A DNA stretch of 28,143 nucleotides from NCBI GenBank assembly GCA_025463305.1, contig JAOBWK010000003.1, positions 1-28,143 on the forward strand, in the 5' to 3' direction. How positions within the stretch are numbered: position 1 is the stretch's first letter; the number at the start of each line of letters is the position of its first letter. This document shows positions 14,145 to 21,861 of the stretch, in pieces. The notes beneath the pieces were generated by a model that had not been told where the DNA came from, did not search any database, and saw only the letters and a list, made by a program, of their open reading frames with translations. The stretch comes from Ilumatobacteraceae bacterium. GTDB lineage: Bacteria > Actinomycetota > Acidimicrobiia > Acidimicrobiales > Ilumatobacteraceae. The position numbers and the translations under genes were made by a program.

Positions 14145-14696
14145 CGCGACACCGATCCCGTCGCATGGCTGATCGCGTGCGAGGAGATCCGCCAGCTCGC
14201 CTCGCGCTATGCGGTCACGATGAACCATCGCGACCTCGACGCGCTGTCCGAGCTGTTCGTTCCCGACGTCCGCATCGGCCGCGAGCTGACCGGCCGCGTC
14301 GCGTTGCGCGACAACATGGCCGCCCAACTGACCGACGGGCACCGCACCATCCTCCAGGTCACCAACCACGTCATCGACGTGCTCGACGCGGATCACGCGA
14401 CCGGCATCGTCGGCACACGCGGCGAGATCGAGCGCGGCGACGAATGGGTCGTCCAGGTGATCGAGTACCACGACACCTACGAACGGCGCGACGGGCACTG
14501 GCTGTTCGTGCGCCGCAAGCACCACCTCTGGTACGGCGCCGACATGCTGACCCGGCCCAACGTGCTCCCCGATGCCAACTGGCCCCAGCACCAGACCGGC
14601 AAGGGCGCGCTCCCCGAGATCATGCCCAGCTGGCAGGCGTGGATCGGGCGTGACCAACCCGCCCAACAGCCGCAGGCCCAACAGCAGCAGCAGTAG
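14121..14696 (+). CDS. SnoaL/NTF2-like small-fold protein
   Basis: A 191-residue protein (from GTG 14121; GTG 14136 is equally possible because of the tandem duplication) with the NTF2-like cone fold of the SnoaL_4 type. An N-terminal helix CEEIRQLASRYAVTMNHRDLD is followed by LFVPDVRIGREL, then VTNHVIDVLD and a strand containing RRDGHWLFVRRKHH. Members are ring-hydroxylating-dioxygenase beta-like or isomerase/dehydratase-like proteins; the substrate here is not predictable. The last dozen residues are Gln-rich (QQPQAQQQQQ), low complexity. It follows the PLP enzyme by 10 bp without its own Shine-Dalgarno or -10 box, so it is probably the third gene of the copper lipoprotein operon. It ends 5 bp from the stop of the convergent methyltransferase. 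Confidence 0.7.
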   Translation: MTLPVVTLRDTDPVAWLIACEEIRQLASRYAVTMNHRDLDALSELFVPDVRIGRELTGRVALRDNMAAQLTDGHRTILQVTNHVIDVLDADHATGIVGTRGEIERGDEWVVQVIEYHDTYERRDGHWLFVRRKHHLWYGADMLTRPNVLPDANWPQHQTGKGALPEIMPSWQAWIGRDQPAQQPQAQQQQQ

Positions 14697-14701
14697 TCGC
14701 G

Positions 14702-15508
14702 TCAGTCGGGCAGGTCGACGGCGAGCAGCGCGAACGCGATCGCCGCGGCGTGGCCGACGTTCAACGAGTCGACGTCGCCACGCAGCGGGATGCGGATCGG
14801 CTCGACGCGGCCAAGGGTCTGCGCGCTGAGCCCAGGGCCCTCGGCGCCGAGCAGCAGCGCGAGCCGGTCGCCCTCCTCGCGCGAGACATCGCCGATCGAG
14901 GTCGCGGTCGCAGCCGGCGTCAACCCCAGCAGGCGGAAGTGGTGCTCGGCGATCACGTCGAGATCGCGACGCCAGTCGGTGGAGCGCACGATCGGTAGGA
15001 AGAGGATCTCGCCCATCGAGACGCGCACCGTGCGGCGGTAGAACGGATCCGCGCAGGTCGGGTCGAGCACCAGCGCGTCGATGCCGAGCGCGCGGGCAGA
15101 GCGGGCGATCGCACCCAGGTTCTCGGGATCGTTGAGCCCCTCGAGCACGGCGATGGTGCGGCTCGCGCGCAGCACCTCGGTCAGCCGCGGCGGCTTGCCG
15201 CGATCGGCCGACGCCACCGCGCCGCGGTGCAGATCGAACCCGGCCACCTGGGCGAGCACGTCGCGCTCGGCGATGTAGACCGGGCACGCCGCGTCGCGCA
15301 GCATCGGCTCCATCCGGTCGTAGCGGCGCGGCGACACGAGCACCGACCGCAGCGCGAACGACGATGCGATCAGGCGCTCGATCACGTTGATGCCCTCGGC
15401 GATGAAGAACTCGTCGCCCTCCAGCTGCTGGCGGTGATGCGGATCGCGCAGCCCGATGTAGTCGGCGACCCGCGGATCGGAGGCCTCGGTGATCGCGACG
15501 GGTTCCAT
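14702..15508 (-). CDS. SpoU/TrmH family RNA 2'-O-methyltransferase
   Basis: A 268-residue SPOUT methyltransferase that should methylate a ribose 2'-OH in tRNA or rRNA using SAM. The N-terminal RNA-binding domain has EFFIAEGINVIERLI (33-47). The C-terminal trefoil-knot domain carries motif 1 NDPENLGAIARSA (126-138; Asn and Arg catalytic), motif 2 LLGAEGPGLS (219-228) and motif 3 VDSLNVGHAAAIA (246-258), where VGHAAA replaces the commoner VSVAAA or VGVAAA. Length is normal. The target nucleotide cannot be assigned. It diverges from the ferredoxin-like gene across only 38 bp. TAGGTT lies 11 bases before ATG 15508, giving a very short or absent leader. Confidence 0.85.
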   Translation of the reverse strand: MEPVAITEASDPRVADYIGLRDPHHRQQLEGDEFFIAEGINVIERLIASSFALRSVLVSPRRYDRMEPMLRDAACPVYIAERDVLAQVAGFDLHRGAVASADRGKPPRLTEVLRASRTIAVLEGLNDPENLGAIARSARALGIDALVLDPTCADPFYRRTVRVSMGEILFLPIVRSTDWRRDLDVIAEHHFRLLGLTPAATATSIGDVSREEGDRLALLLGAEGPGLSAQTLGRVEPIRIPLRGDVDSLNVGHAAAIAFALLAVDLPD

Positions 15509-15519
15509 ACGGCTCCCGC

Positions 15520-15525
15520 AACCTA
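15520..15525 (-). promoter_or_regulatory. -10 box of the SpoU methyltransferase gene
   Basis: TAGGTT on the minus strand, 11 bases before ATG 15508. It lies nine bases from the opposing -10 box at 15535, so the two promoters overlap upstream. Confidence 0.45.
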
Positions 15526-15534
15526 TCCCGCCGG

Positions 15535-15540
15535 TACCCT
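15535..15540 (+). promoter_or_regulatory. -10 box of leaderless [2Fe-2S] protein gene
   Basis: TACCCT ends six bases before GTG 15547. There is no Shine-Dalgarno. Confidence 0.55.
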
Positions 15541-15546
15541 CGGCCC

Positions 15547-16272
15547 GTGGCCTCCGACCGACCCAGCCGTGCCGACGACCGGCTGTCGGTGCTCGTCTGC
15601 CGCGGCTGCTGCTGCGGCACGGTGGCCAAGCATCCCGATGTCGATCACGCCGGTCACGAGTCGCGCCTGCGTGCGGCGGTCGGCGGCGTGCGCGGGGCGA
15701 AGGTGTTCACGGTCGACTGCCTCGATCAGTGCTCGCGCTCGAACGTGGTGGTCGTCCGGGCGCGTGGCGAGCGGCAGTGGTTCGGCGACATGCTCGACGA
15801 CTCGTCGGTCGATCACCTCGCCGACTGGCTCGCCGGTGGCGGCCTGTCGCCGATGCCCGACGCGCTCGTGGCCCACGCGTTCGAGCCCGACGAGCTGATC
15901 GTGCCGCCGATGGCGATGGACCCGCGCGATGGCGCCGCACTGGTGGCGTGGGTCGGGGACCTGCTGCGCGCCGGTGGTGGATGGCTGCTGCGCGACGGTG
16001 GCGATGAACGGGAGTTCCCCGCGGCGGGCTCCACCGTGCATGTCGACGGGCGCGTGATCACGGCGGCGACGGCAGCCGGCTCGCTGCAGCTCACCATCCA
16101 TGACGATTCGCGTGCCTTCCGGGTCGATCGTCCCGACGAGCCCGGCACACCCGTTGTCATCGTGCTCGCCGAGATCGGCGTCGCCGCCGGCGAGGCCGCG
16201 CTGCCGCTGGGGTTGGAGATCCCCCGCGGCTTCGTCGTCCGCGCGGTCCACTTCCCCAGCATCGAGCCGTGA
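15547..16272 (+). CDS. Thioredoxin-like [2Fe-2S] ferredoxin domain protein
   Basis: A 241-residue cytoplasmic protein. The N-terminal 70 residues fit the thioredoxin-like [2Fe-2S] ferredoxin fold: VLVCRGCCCGT gives C18-x4-C23 and DCLDQCSRSNVVVV gives C58-x3-C62, the four expected cluster ligands. C21 and C22 are extra, making a CxxCCC run. The rest (about 75-241) is not recognised. It includes a WFGDMLDDSSVDHLADWLAGGG segment usual after such domains and a C-terminal beta-rich part. A role as electron carrier or redox sensor is inferred. The start is set by the -10 box ending at 15540. The next gene starts 28 bp downstream with its own -10 box. Confidence 0.7.
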   Translation: MASDRPSRADDRLSVLVCRGCCCGTVAKHPDVDHAGHESRLRAAVGGVRGAKVFTVDCLDQCSRSNVVVVRARGERQWFGDMLDDSSVDHLADWLAGGGLSPMPDALVAHAFEPDELIVPPMAMDPRDGAALVAWVGDLLRAGGGWLLRDGGDEREFPAAGSTVHVDGRVITAATAAGSLQLTIHDDSRAFRVDRPDEPGTPVVIVLAEIGVAAGEAALPLGLEIPRGFVVRAVHFPSIEP

Positions 16273-16288
16273 AGCGGGAGACCTGCAG

Positions 16289-16294
16289 TACATT
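16289..16294 (+). promoter_or_regulatory. -10 box of leaderless YHYH lipoprotein gene
   Basis: TACATT ends six bases before ATG 16301. It selects this start over the upstream in-frame ATG at 16100, which lies inside the preceding gene. Confidence 0.55.
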
Positions 16295-16300
16295 GCGCAG

Positions 16301-17362
16301 ATGCGACCATGGTCTCGCCGGTTGTCCGTCATCGTCGTCGCGTTCGCCGGCGCAGCCGCGGTCGCGGCCTGCAGCAGCGACGCCCACTCGCCATCGGTGC
16401 AGACCATCGACCTCGGCACCATCTCGGTGACGAGCGTCGACTTCGCGACGAGCACCACCACCGGCATCGGCCCGGGCACCAGCACGGCTGCGTCGGTACC
16501 GCTCATCACCGTGCCGGCGGCGTCGGACGCGCCGGCGAGCAGTGCGGCGACCACCGCTGGTGCAGCGGCCGTCGACGACAGCCACCTGCCGGTCGGTGAC
16601 CAGGACTACGCCGACACGCCCACCCGCGGCGCGGTGATGGCGTGCCGCAAGCAGACGGGGACCGCCGGCGCCCAGGCGGCCGGCCCGTGGTTCAACGGCG
16701 ACGGCACATGGGACCTGTCCAAGAAGGTGTTCGTGCAGGGCAACGTGAAGTGGGACGACGCCAGCGTCACCTTCACCGTGAACGGCGATCAGCGCGTCGT
16801 CACCTCGAACGGGCTTCCCCTGGACACCACGACGGGCGTCTTCCCCGTCGCCGCCGACGACCCCGCGGCGTCGTACGACCGCAACCCGAACAGCATCACC
16901 CAGCAATCGCTGTCGTTCTCGATCCCGGCGACGCCGACCGAGGCGAGCGCCGCGACGTGCGTGGGCGGCGAGGTTGGGATCGCGATCAACGGCGTGCCGA
17001 TCTTCAACGCGTTCGACGCTGGCGGACGCGACGCCGGGGCCTGGGAGGTGCAGGACACGTGCCAGGGCCATCCGCAGGACACCGGCGTGTACCACTACCA
17101 CTCGATCTCGTCGTGCCTCGACACCCCCGGCGTCAACCCGTCACCGCTCGTCGGCTACGCGTTCGACGGCTTCGGCATCTACGGATCCCGCGATGCCGCC
17201 GGGAACCAGATCCACGACGCCGACCTCGACGAATGCCACGGCACGACATCGCCGGTGATGTGGGACGGCGCACTCGTGACGATGTACCACTACGTCGCCA
17301 CTCACGAGTTCCCGTACACCGTCGGCTGCTTCCGTGGCACCCCGACGCGCCAGCCCGGGTGA
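16301..17362 (+). CDS. YHYH domain lipoprotein
   Basis: A 353-residue exported lipoprotein: a signal peptide with lipobox AVAAC (Cys24), a Thr/Ala/Ser linker to about residue 95, then a YHYH domain. The name-giving YHYH is at 264-267 (GVYHYHS), with GYAFDGFGIYG (285-295), DLDECHG (308-314) and YTVGCFRG (339-346), all typical of this family. Several Cys (115, 220, 254, 272, 311, 343) are probably disulfide-bonded outside the cell. The biochemical role of YHYH proteins is not established; the His/Tyr core suggests a metal or small-ligand site (inference). It has its own promoter. It is followed by a weak hairpin and by the DUF4012 gene. Confidence 0.8.
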   Translation: MRPWSRRLSVIVVAFAGAAAVAACSSDAHSPSVQTIDLGTISVTSVDFATSTTTGIGPGTSTAASVPLITVPAASDAPASSAATTAGAAAVDDSHLPVGDQDYADTPTRGAVMACRKQTGTAGAQAAGPWFNGDGTWDLSKKVFVQGNVKWDDASVTFTVNGDQRVVTSNGLPLDTTTGVFPVAADDPAASYDRNPNSITQQSLSFSIPATPTEASAATCVGGEVGIAINGVPIFNAFDAGGRDAGAWEVQDTCQGHPQDTGVYHYHSISSCLDTPGVNPSPLVGYAFDGFGIYGSRDAAGNQIHDADLDECHGTTSPVMWDGALVTMYHYVATHEFPYTVGCFRGTPTRQPG

Positions 17363-17365
17363 TCG

Positions 17366-17383
17366 GCCGGTCGAGCAACCGGC
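17366..17383 (+). terminator. Weak hairpin after YHYH lipoprotein gene
   Basis: GCCGGT and ACCGGC pair over a 6-base loop, four bases after the stop. The stem is short and there is no T-run, so this is only a possible terminator. Confidence 0.3.
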
Positions 17384-17412
17384 TTGACCATCCGGGTCGC
17401 GGCATCTACGTC
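17384..17412 (+). promoter_or_regulatory. Promoter of the DUF4012 gene
   Basis: TTGACC (-35, 17384-17389), 17 bases, then TACGTC (-10, 17407-17412). The start of transcription would fall only a few bases before ATG 17423. CAGAAT at 17412-17417 is an alternative -10. Confidence 0.45.
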
Positions 17413-17422
17413 AGAATGACGC

Positions 17423-19843
17423 ATGGTCGACTTCCCACCGCGCGGCCCTGAGTACTGGGGGCCCGATGTCTCGCCGGCGCCCCTGTCCGGACGCGACCGG
17501 ACTGTGGCCCGTCGGCAGGCGTTCGTGGTGTTCGTCCTGGCCCTCGTCGGTGGTGCCTGCGCAGCGCTGAGCCCGGTGTCGCCGACGGGGAGGCGATCGA
17601 CCGACGTCGCGGTCACGTTCGTCGTGTCCTGGTTCGTGGTGTGGTTGGCGGCCTCCGCACCGTGGTGGGCGCTGGCCGCCGGCTCGATCGTCGCCGCGGT
17701 CGGCGTCGAGCTCCATCCGTGGATCGCGCTGGCGCTCGGCGCTCTCGCCCTGTCGGTCGGCATCGGCTGGTTGCCGGAAGGGTTCCGTTGGCTGCGCGCG
17801 ATCGCCGCCGGCGCCATCGTGGTCGCGCTGCTCCACGTGCGCTTCGATCCCATCCTCGGTGGCTCCGCGATCGTCGCCGGCGTCGTGATGGCGTTCCTCG
17901 CGATCGCCGGCCTCGTCCGGCGCGACGAGGACGTGCGCGGCCGTGCGCTGTGGTGCACCGCCATCGTCGCGATCCTCGCCGTCCTGTCTGGGCTCGGCCT
18001 CGGGCTGGCGGCCTCGCAGGCCAGCTCGCTGCTCCGCTCCGGCAACGACCACCTGCAGGACGGTCTCGATCACCTGCGCGCCGGCGACACCATCGCCGCG
18101 GCGAGCAGCCTGCGCGCCGCGGCAGCCGATCTCGACGACGCGAGCACGAAGCTCGACGCACCGTGGTCGCGTCCGGCGCAGGTGCTGCCGGTCGTGGCCC
18201 AGCACCGCGCCCTGATCACCCGAGTCGTCGCCAGCGCCTCGACGTCCGCGGTGGCAGCCGCCGACGCGCTCGACGCAGTCGACATCGATCAGCTCCGCTT
18301 CATCAGCGGCTCGCTCGACGTCGCCGCGCTCGGCAAGCTCGCCACGCCGCTGGCCAAGCTCGACACTGCGGTGCGCCAGCTCGCCGACACGCTCGAGGCC
18401 GACGACTCGCCGTGGCTCATCGGGCCCGTTCGCCACGCGCTCGACGACGGGCGCGACACCATCGACAAGGCGCTCGTGCAGACGCAGGCGAGCGAGGCGG
18501 TGGCGAAGCAGGGGCCGGCCGTGCTCGGCGCCGACGGGACGCGTCGATACCTGGTGGTGTTCACGTCGCCCGGTGCGGCACGTGGCCAGTCGGGCACCAT
18601 CGTCGACTACGCCGAGATCAGCGTCACCGACGGGAAGATCACCCAGACGGCGTTCGGACCGGTCAGCGATCTGGTGACCGCGCTCACCGCGGCGGCGCCG
18701 CTGCACCTCGATGCCTCGGCCGACTACCTCGCCCGCTACGGCCCGTTCGGCGCCGGCAGTGCGACGGCGGCCGTCGATCCGGCGTACTGGGCGAACGTGA
18801 CGATGAGCCCGGACACGCCATCGGCTGCGTCCGCGATGGCGCAGATGTACGCAGCGGGCGCCGGCCACAGCGTCGACGGCGTGATCGTGATGGACCCCGT
18901 CGGGCTGTCGTCGCTCGTCGACGCGGCCGGCCCGATCTCGATCCCCGACACGCCCACGCTCACCGGCTCGATCGGTGGACTGGTGATCGGTCACGAGGTG
19001 TCGGCCGCCGCCCTCGGTCAGTTCCTGCTCGTCGACCAGTACACGCTCGCCGACGACGTGCGGGTCCAGCTCGTCCAGGCCGCGGCCGGCGCGGGGCTGC
19101 AGCAGTTCCTCGGGGCGCGCCTGCCGGGCGTGCAGCAGCTGGCCGATTCGCTCGGTGCCGCGGCGACCGACGGCGACATCACCTGGTGGTCGAAGAACGC
19201 GGCCGAGGAGGAGGCGTTCCGGCTGGTCGGGATGGCCGGCCGGCTGCCGTCGTTCACTCCTGCGGCGGACGACACGCCCGAGGGCGTCCAGGGCAGTGAC
19301 GGCCTCGCCGTCGTCAGCGACAACGCGGGCGGCAACCTGATCGACGCGTACGTGCACCGCACCGTCGACTACGACGCCACATACGACGCGTCGACGGGTC
19401 ACGTCGACGGCGACGTCGTCATCACACTGCGCAACGCGGTGCCGTCGAGCACCCTCGCGTCGTCCGTCATCGGCAACACGGCCGGGCTGCCCGTCGGCAC
19501 GAACCGGGTGCGGCTCAGCATCTACAGCCCGCTCACCGCCAGCGACGCCACCGTCGACACCGTGTCGGTCGACTCGGTCACCACCACCGAGCTCGGCTGG
19601 AAGATCACGACGATCCAGGTCGACGTCGCTCCGGGTGCGACGAGCACCGTGAGCCTGCACCTCGTCGGCGATGTCGCGGCCGACGGCTACTCGCTGGTGT
19701 GGCGTCCGCAGCCGATGACGTCACCCGACGCGCTGCGCTTCGCCGTCAACCGGGTCGGCCAGACGAGCGACGATGTCGACTTCACCGGCACGCTCGGGCG
19801 AACGAGCCGGCTCGACCACGATGGCGTCAACGCCGTCCGCTGA
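17423..19843 (+). CDS. DUF4012 family membrane protein
   Basis: An 806-residue membrane protein. The first 200 residues hold about seven hydrophobic segments (near 32-50, 62-78, 80-96, 98-115, 122-138, 147-165 and 175-197). The remaining 600 residues are predicted to lie outside, starting with a helical region (about 200-360, rich in Ala, Asp and Leu). The DUF4012 core follows, with RRYLVVFTSPGAARGQSG (the position of the family NxxExRxxGG element) and VDGVIVMDPVGLSSLVDAAGPI, the best family signature. DUF4012 genes often sit in exopolysaccharide and cell-surface clusters, and the convergent NeuD-type acyltransferase fits that. The molecular role is unknown. There is no Shine-Dalgarno; the promoter is just upstream. 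Only 15 bp separate it from the convergent gene's stop. Confidence 0.75.
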   Translation: MVDFPPRGPEYWGPDVSPAPLSGRDRTVARRQAFVVFVLALVGGACAALSPVSPTGRRSTDVAVTFVVSWFVVWLAASAPWWALAAGSIVAAVGVELHPWIALALGALALSVGIGWLPEGFRWLRAIAAGAIVVALLHVRFDPILGGSAIVAGVVMAFLAIAGLVRRDEDVRGRALWCTAIVAILAVLSGLGLGLAASQASSLLRSGNDHLQDGLDHLRAGDTIAAASSLRAAAADLDDASTKLDAPWSRPAQVLPVVAQHRALITRVVASASTSAVAAADALDAVDIDQLRFISGSLDVAALGKLATPLAKLDTAVRQLADTLEADDSPWLIGPVRHALDDGRDTIDKALVQTQASEAVAKQGPAVLGADGTRRYLVVFTSPGAARGQSGTIVDYAEISVTDGKITQTAFGPVSDLVTALTAAAPLHLDASADYLARYGPFGAGSATAAVDPAYWANVTMSPDTPSAASAMAQMYAAGAGHSVDGVIVMDPVGLSSLVDAAGPISIPDTPTLTGSIGGLVIGHEVSAAALGQFLLVDQYTLADDVRVQLVQAAAGAGLQQFLGARLPGVQQLADSLGAAATDGDITWWSKNAAEEEAFRLVGMAGRLPSFTPAADDTPEGVQGSDGLAVVSDNAGGNLIDAYVHRTVDYDATYDASTGHVDGDVVITLRNAVPSSTLASSVIGNTAGLPVGTNRVRLSIYSPLTASDATVDTVSVDSVTTTELGWKITTIQVDVAPGATSTVSLHLVGDVAADGYSLVWRPQPMTSPDALRFAVNRVGQTSDDVDFTGTLGRTSRLDHDGVNAVR

Positions 19844-19858
19844 GCCGATCTCGTCGCG

Positions 19859-20545
19859 TCAGGGCCGCTGCACGCGGCGGGCCGGGTTGCCGACCATCAC
19901 GGCCCCGGGCGGCACGTCGCGGGTGACGACGCTGCCGGCACCGATCACGGCGCCGTCGCCGATCGACATGCCGGGCACGACGCGCGCGCCGACTCCCACG
20001 AGCACCTGATCGCCGATCATCACCGTGCCGCCCATCGCCACGCCGGGGCCGATGTGGCTCGCCTCACCGACGATGCAGTCGTGGCCCACCGACGCATTGG
20101 TGTTGACGATCACGCCCGCGCCGAGGCGCGCCGCGGAGTTCACGACGGCGCCGGCCGCGAGGAGCACGCCGGACCCGATGGTCGATGACGACGACACGTA
20201 GGCCCCGCGGCTGACCGCGTCGGCGAGCGGCAGCCCGAGGTCGGCGCACCGGCGGATCACCGACGCCCGGACCCGGTTGTTGGTGACGGCGACGAACGCG
20301 TGGGTGACCGAGTGCTCGGCGATCACCGATTCCAGGTTGGCGTCGATGCCGATGATCGCGATCCCGGGCAGCGGAGCCGGCACGGTCTCGTCGTTCTTGG
20401 TGATGCAGCCGACCACGACGCGGCCGGGCATGTCGAGCAGCGCCTCGATGCAGACCCGGGCATGGCCACCGGCGCCGATGACCAGGACTCGCACCGGCTC
20501 GACGGGGAAGCCGTGGGTCGCGTTCGGTGCGGGCGGGCTCTGCAC
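19859..20545 (-). CDS. NeuD-type sugar O-acyltransferase (left-handed beta helix)
   Basis: A 228-residue acyltransferase of the NeuD/PglD group. The N-terminal Rossmann-like sugar-nucleotide domain starts at VRVLVIGAGGHARVC (18-32). The C-terminal left-handed parallel beta helix shows hexapeptide repeats from about 118, catalytic-type His in VGHDC (His155) and the usual end GNPAR (219-223). Relatives transfer acetyl from acetyl-CoA to an amino- or hydroxyl-sugar. The acceptor here is probably a nucleotide sugar for a surface glycan (inference). It starts at GTG 20545, with TAGCCT ending six bases upstream, hence a leaderless message. It diverges from the flavoprotein gene across 38 bp. Confidence 0.85.
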   Translation of the reverse strand: MQSPPAPNATHGFPVEPVRVLVIGAGGHARVCIEALLDMPGRVVVGCITKNDETVPAPLPGIAIIGIDANLESVIAEHSVTHAFVAVTNNRVRASVIRRCADLGLPLADAVSRGAYVSSSSTIGSGVLLAAGAVVNSAARLGAGVIVNTNASVGHDCIVGEASHIGPGVAMGGTVMIGDQVLVGVGARVVPGMSIGDGAVIGAGSVVTRDVPPGAVMVGNPARRVQRP

Positions 20546-20551
20546 TCGCGC

Positions 20552-20557
20552 AGGCTA
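20552..20557 (-). promoter_or_regulatory. -10 box of leaderless NeuD-type gene
   Basis: TAGCCT on the minus strand ends six bases before GTG 20545. Confidence 0.55.
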
Positions 20558-20571
20558 CAGGGTCTCCTCGC

Positions 20572-20577
20572 TACCAT
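20572..20577 (+). promoter_or_regulatory. -10 box of leaderless flavoprotein gene
   Basis: TACCAT ends six bases before GTG 20584. It is 14 bases from the opposing box at 20552-20557. Confidence 0.55.
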
Positions 20578-20583
20578 CTCGGC

Positions 20584-21810
20584 GTGGATCACGTGGTTGT
20601 CATCGGAGCGTCACTGGCCGGAGTCCGAGCATGCGGCGGTCTGCGCAACAACGGCTTCACGGGGCGCATCACGCTCGTCGGCAACGAGGCCCATCAGCCC
20701 TACGACCGCCCGCCGCTGTCCAAGAAGGTGCTCGCCGGCGAGTGGGAACCCGATCGCATCGCACTGTTCCGCGAGGGCGATGTCGAGACGATGCAGCTCG
20801 ATCTGCGCCTCGGTTCGGCGGCCATCGCGCTGTCGCTGGCGGCCCGAAGCGTCACCCTCGCCGACGGCAGCGCGCTCGACTTCGACGGCCTGGTGATCGC
20901 CACCGGTGCTGCCACCCGCCGCCTGCCGGATCAGCTCGTCGACGAGTCCGTGTTCGAGCTGCGCACGCTCGACGACTCGCTCGCGCTGCGGTCCCGGCTC
21001 GCGGCCGGCGGCCAGCGCGTCACCGTCATCGGCGCCGGCTTCATCGGGCTCGAGGTGGCGGCCACGGCGCGGCTGCTCGGCAACGAGGTGGTCGTGGTCG
21101 AGGGTCTACCGGCGCCGTTGATCCGCGGCCTGGGATCGGAGATGGGCCTCGCGGTCACCACACTCCACGCCGACCACGGGGTCGACATCCGCTGTGGCGT
21201 CTCGGTGCGCGGCATCACGCGCGACGGCGATGGGCTCAGTGTGCACATCGGTGACGGGCACGGCAACACCGAGGCGCTGGCCAGCGACATCGTCGTGGTC
21301 GGCATCGGCGTCAGCCCGGTCACCGGTTGGCTGGAGAGCAGCGGGCTCGACATCCGCGACGGCATCGTCTGCGACTCGACGCTGAACGTCGGCACGCCCG
21401 GCGTCTACGCGGCGGGCGACGTGGCGCGCTGGCCGAACGCGCAGTTCGACGGTGAGGAGATGCGCGTCGAGCACTGGACGAACGCGTCGGAGCAAGGCCT
21501 GCACGCGGCGAAGAACATGCTCGCCGCGGCCGACGGTGGCGAGCCGGAGCCGTACAGCGCGGTGCCGTTCTTCTGGAGCGAGCAGTACGGGGCGCGCATC
21601 CAGTTCGTCGGCCGCGCCGCGGGCGAGGACGAGATCCGCATCGTCAAGGGATCGGTGGACGACCGTTCGTTCCTCGCCCTCTACGGCAAGCACGGCACGC
21701 TCCGCGGCGCGCTCGGCCTGTCGATGCCGAAGCCGCTGATGCAGTGCCGCAAGCTGCTGCTCGAACGGCTCTCGTTCGACGACGCCACCGAGGCGGCTGC
21801 CGCGCTGTAG
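20584..21810 (+). CDS. FAD-dependent ferredoxin/rubredoxin reductase-type oxidoreductase
   Basis: A 408-residue two-dinucleotide-binding flavoprotein. VVVIGASLAGVRA (4-16) binds FAD. YDRPPLSKK (40-48) is the signature of ferredoxin reductases serving P450 or Rieske oxygenases. VIATGA (104-109) and VIGAGFIGLEVAA (148-160) bind NAD(P)H, and GVYAAGDVARW (273-283) is the second FAD motif. A C-terminal reductase domain (about 320-408) follows, with FFWSEQYG. It should pass electrons from NAD(P)H to a ferredoxin. No oxygenase is next to it; the [2Fe-2S] protein encoded at 15547 is a distant candidate only. The start is GTG 20584, because the Rossmann strand begins at once and the -10 box ends six bases before. 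Confidence 0.85.
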   Translation: MDHVVVIGASLAGVRACGGLRNNGFTGRITLVGNEAHQPYDRPPLSKKVLAGEWEPDRIALFREGDVETMQLDLRLGSAAIALSLAARSVTLADGSALDFDGLVIATGAATRRLPDQLVDESVFELRTLDDSLALRSRLAAGGQRVTVIGAGFIGLEVAATARLLGNEVVVVEGLPAPLIRGLGSEMGLAVTTLHADHGVDIRCGVSVRGITRDGDGLSVHIGDGHGNTEALASDIVVVGIGVSPVTGWLESSGLDIRDGIVCDSTLNVGTPGVYAAGDVARWPNAQFDGEEMRVEHWTNASEQGLHAAKNMLAAADGGEPEPYSAVPFFWSEQYGARIQFVGRAAGEDEIRIVKGSVDDRSFLALYGKHGTLRGALGLSMPKPLMQCRKLLLERLSFDDATEAAAAL

Positions 21811-21826
21811 AACCCGGATCTGCCCG

Positions 21827-21855
21827 TTCACGCCGATCTCGCCGTGGCGTAGCAT
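21827..21855 (+). promoter_or_regulatory. Promoter of the aminotransferase-MarR operon
   Basis: TTCACG (21827-21832), 17 bases, TAGCAT (21850-21855). The -10 box ends six bases before ATG 21862, so the message should be leaderless. Confidence 0.55.
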
Positions 21856-21861
21856 TCCGCC

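Noticed and set aside
17411..19660. 749-codon minus-strand frame opposite the DUF4012 gene
   Set aside because: Composition is Arg/Asp/Gly/Val-rich antisense sequence without motifs; the plus-strand frame has membrane helices and DUF4012 signatures.
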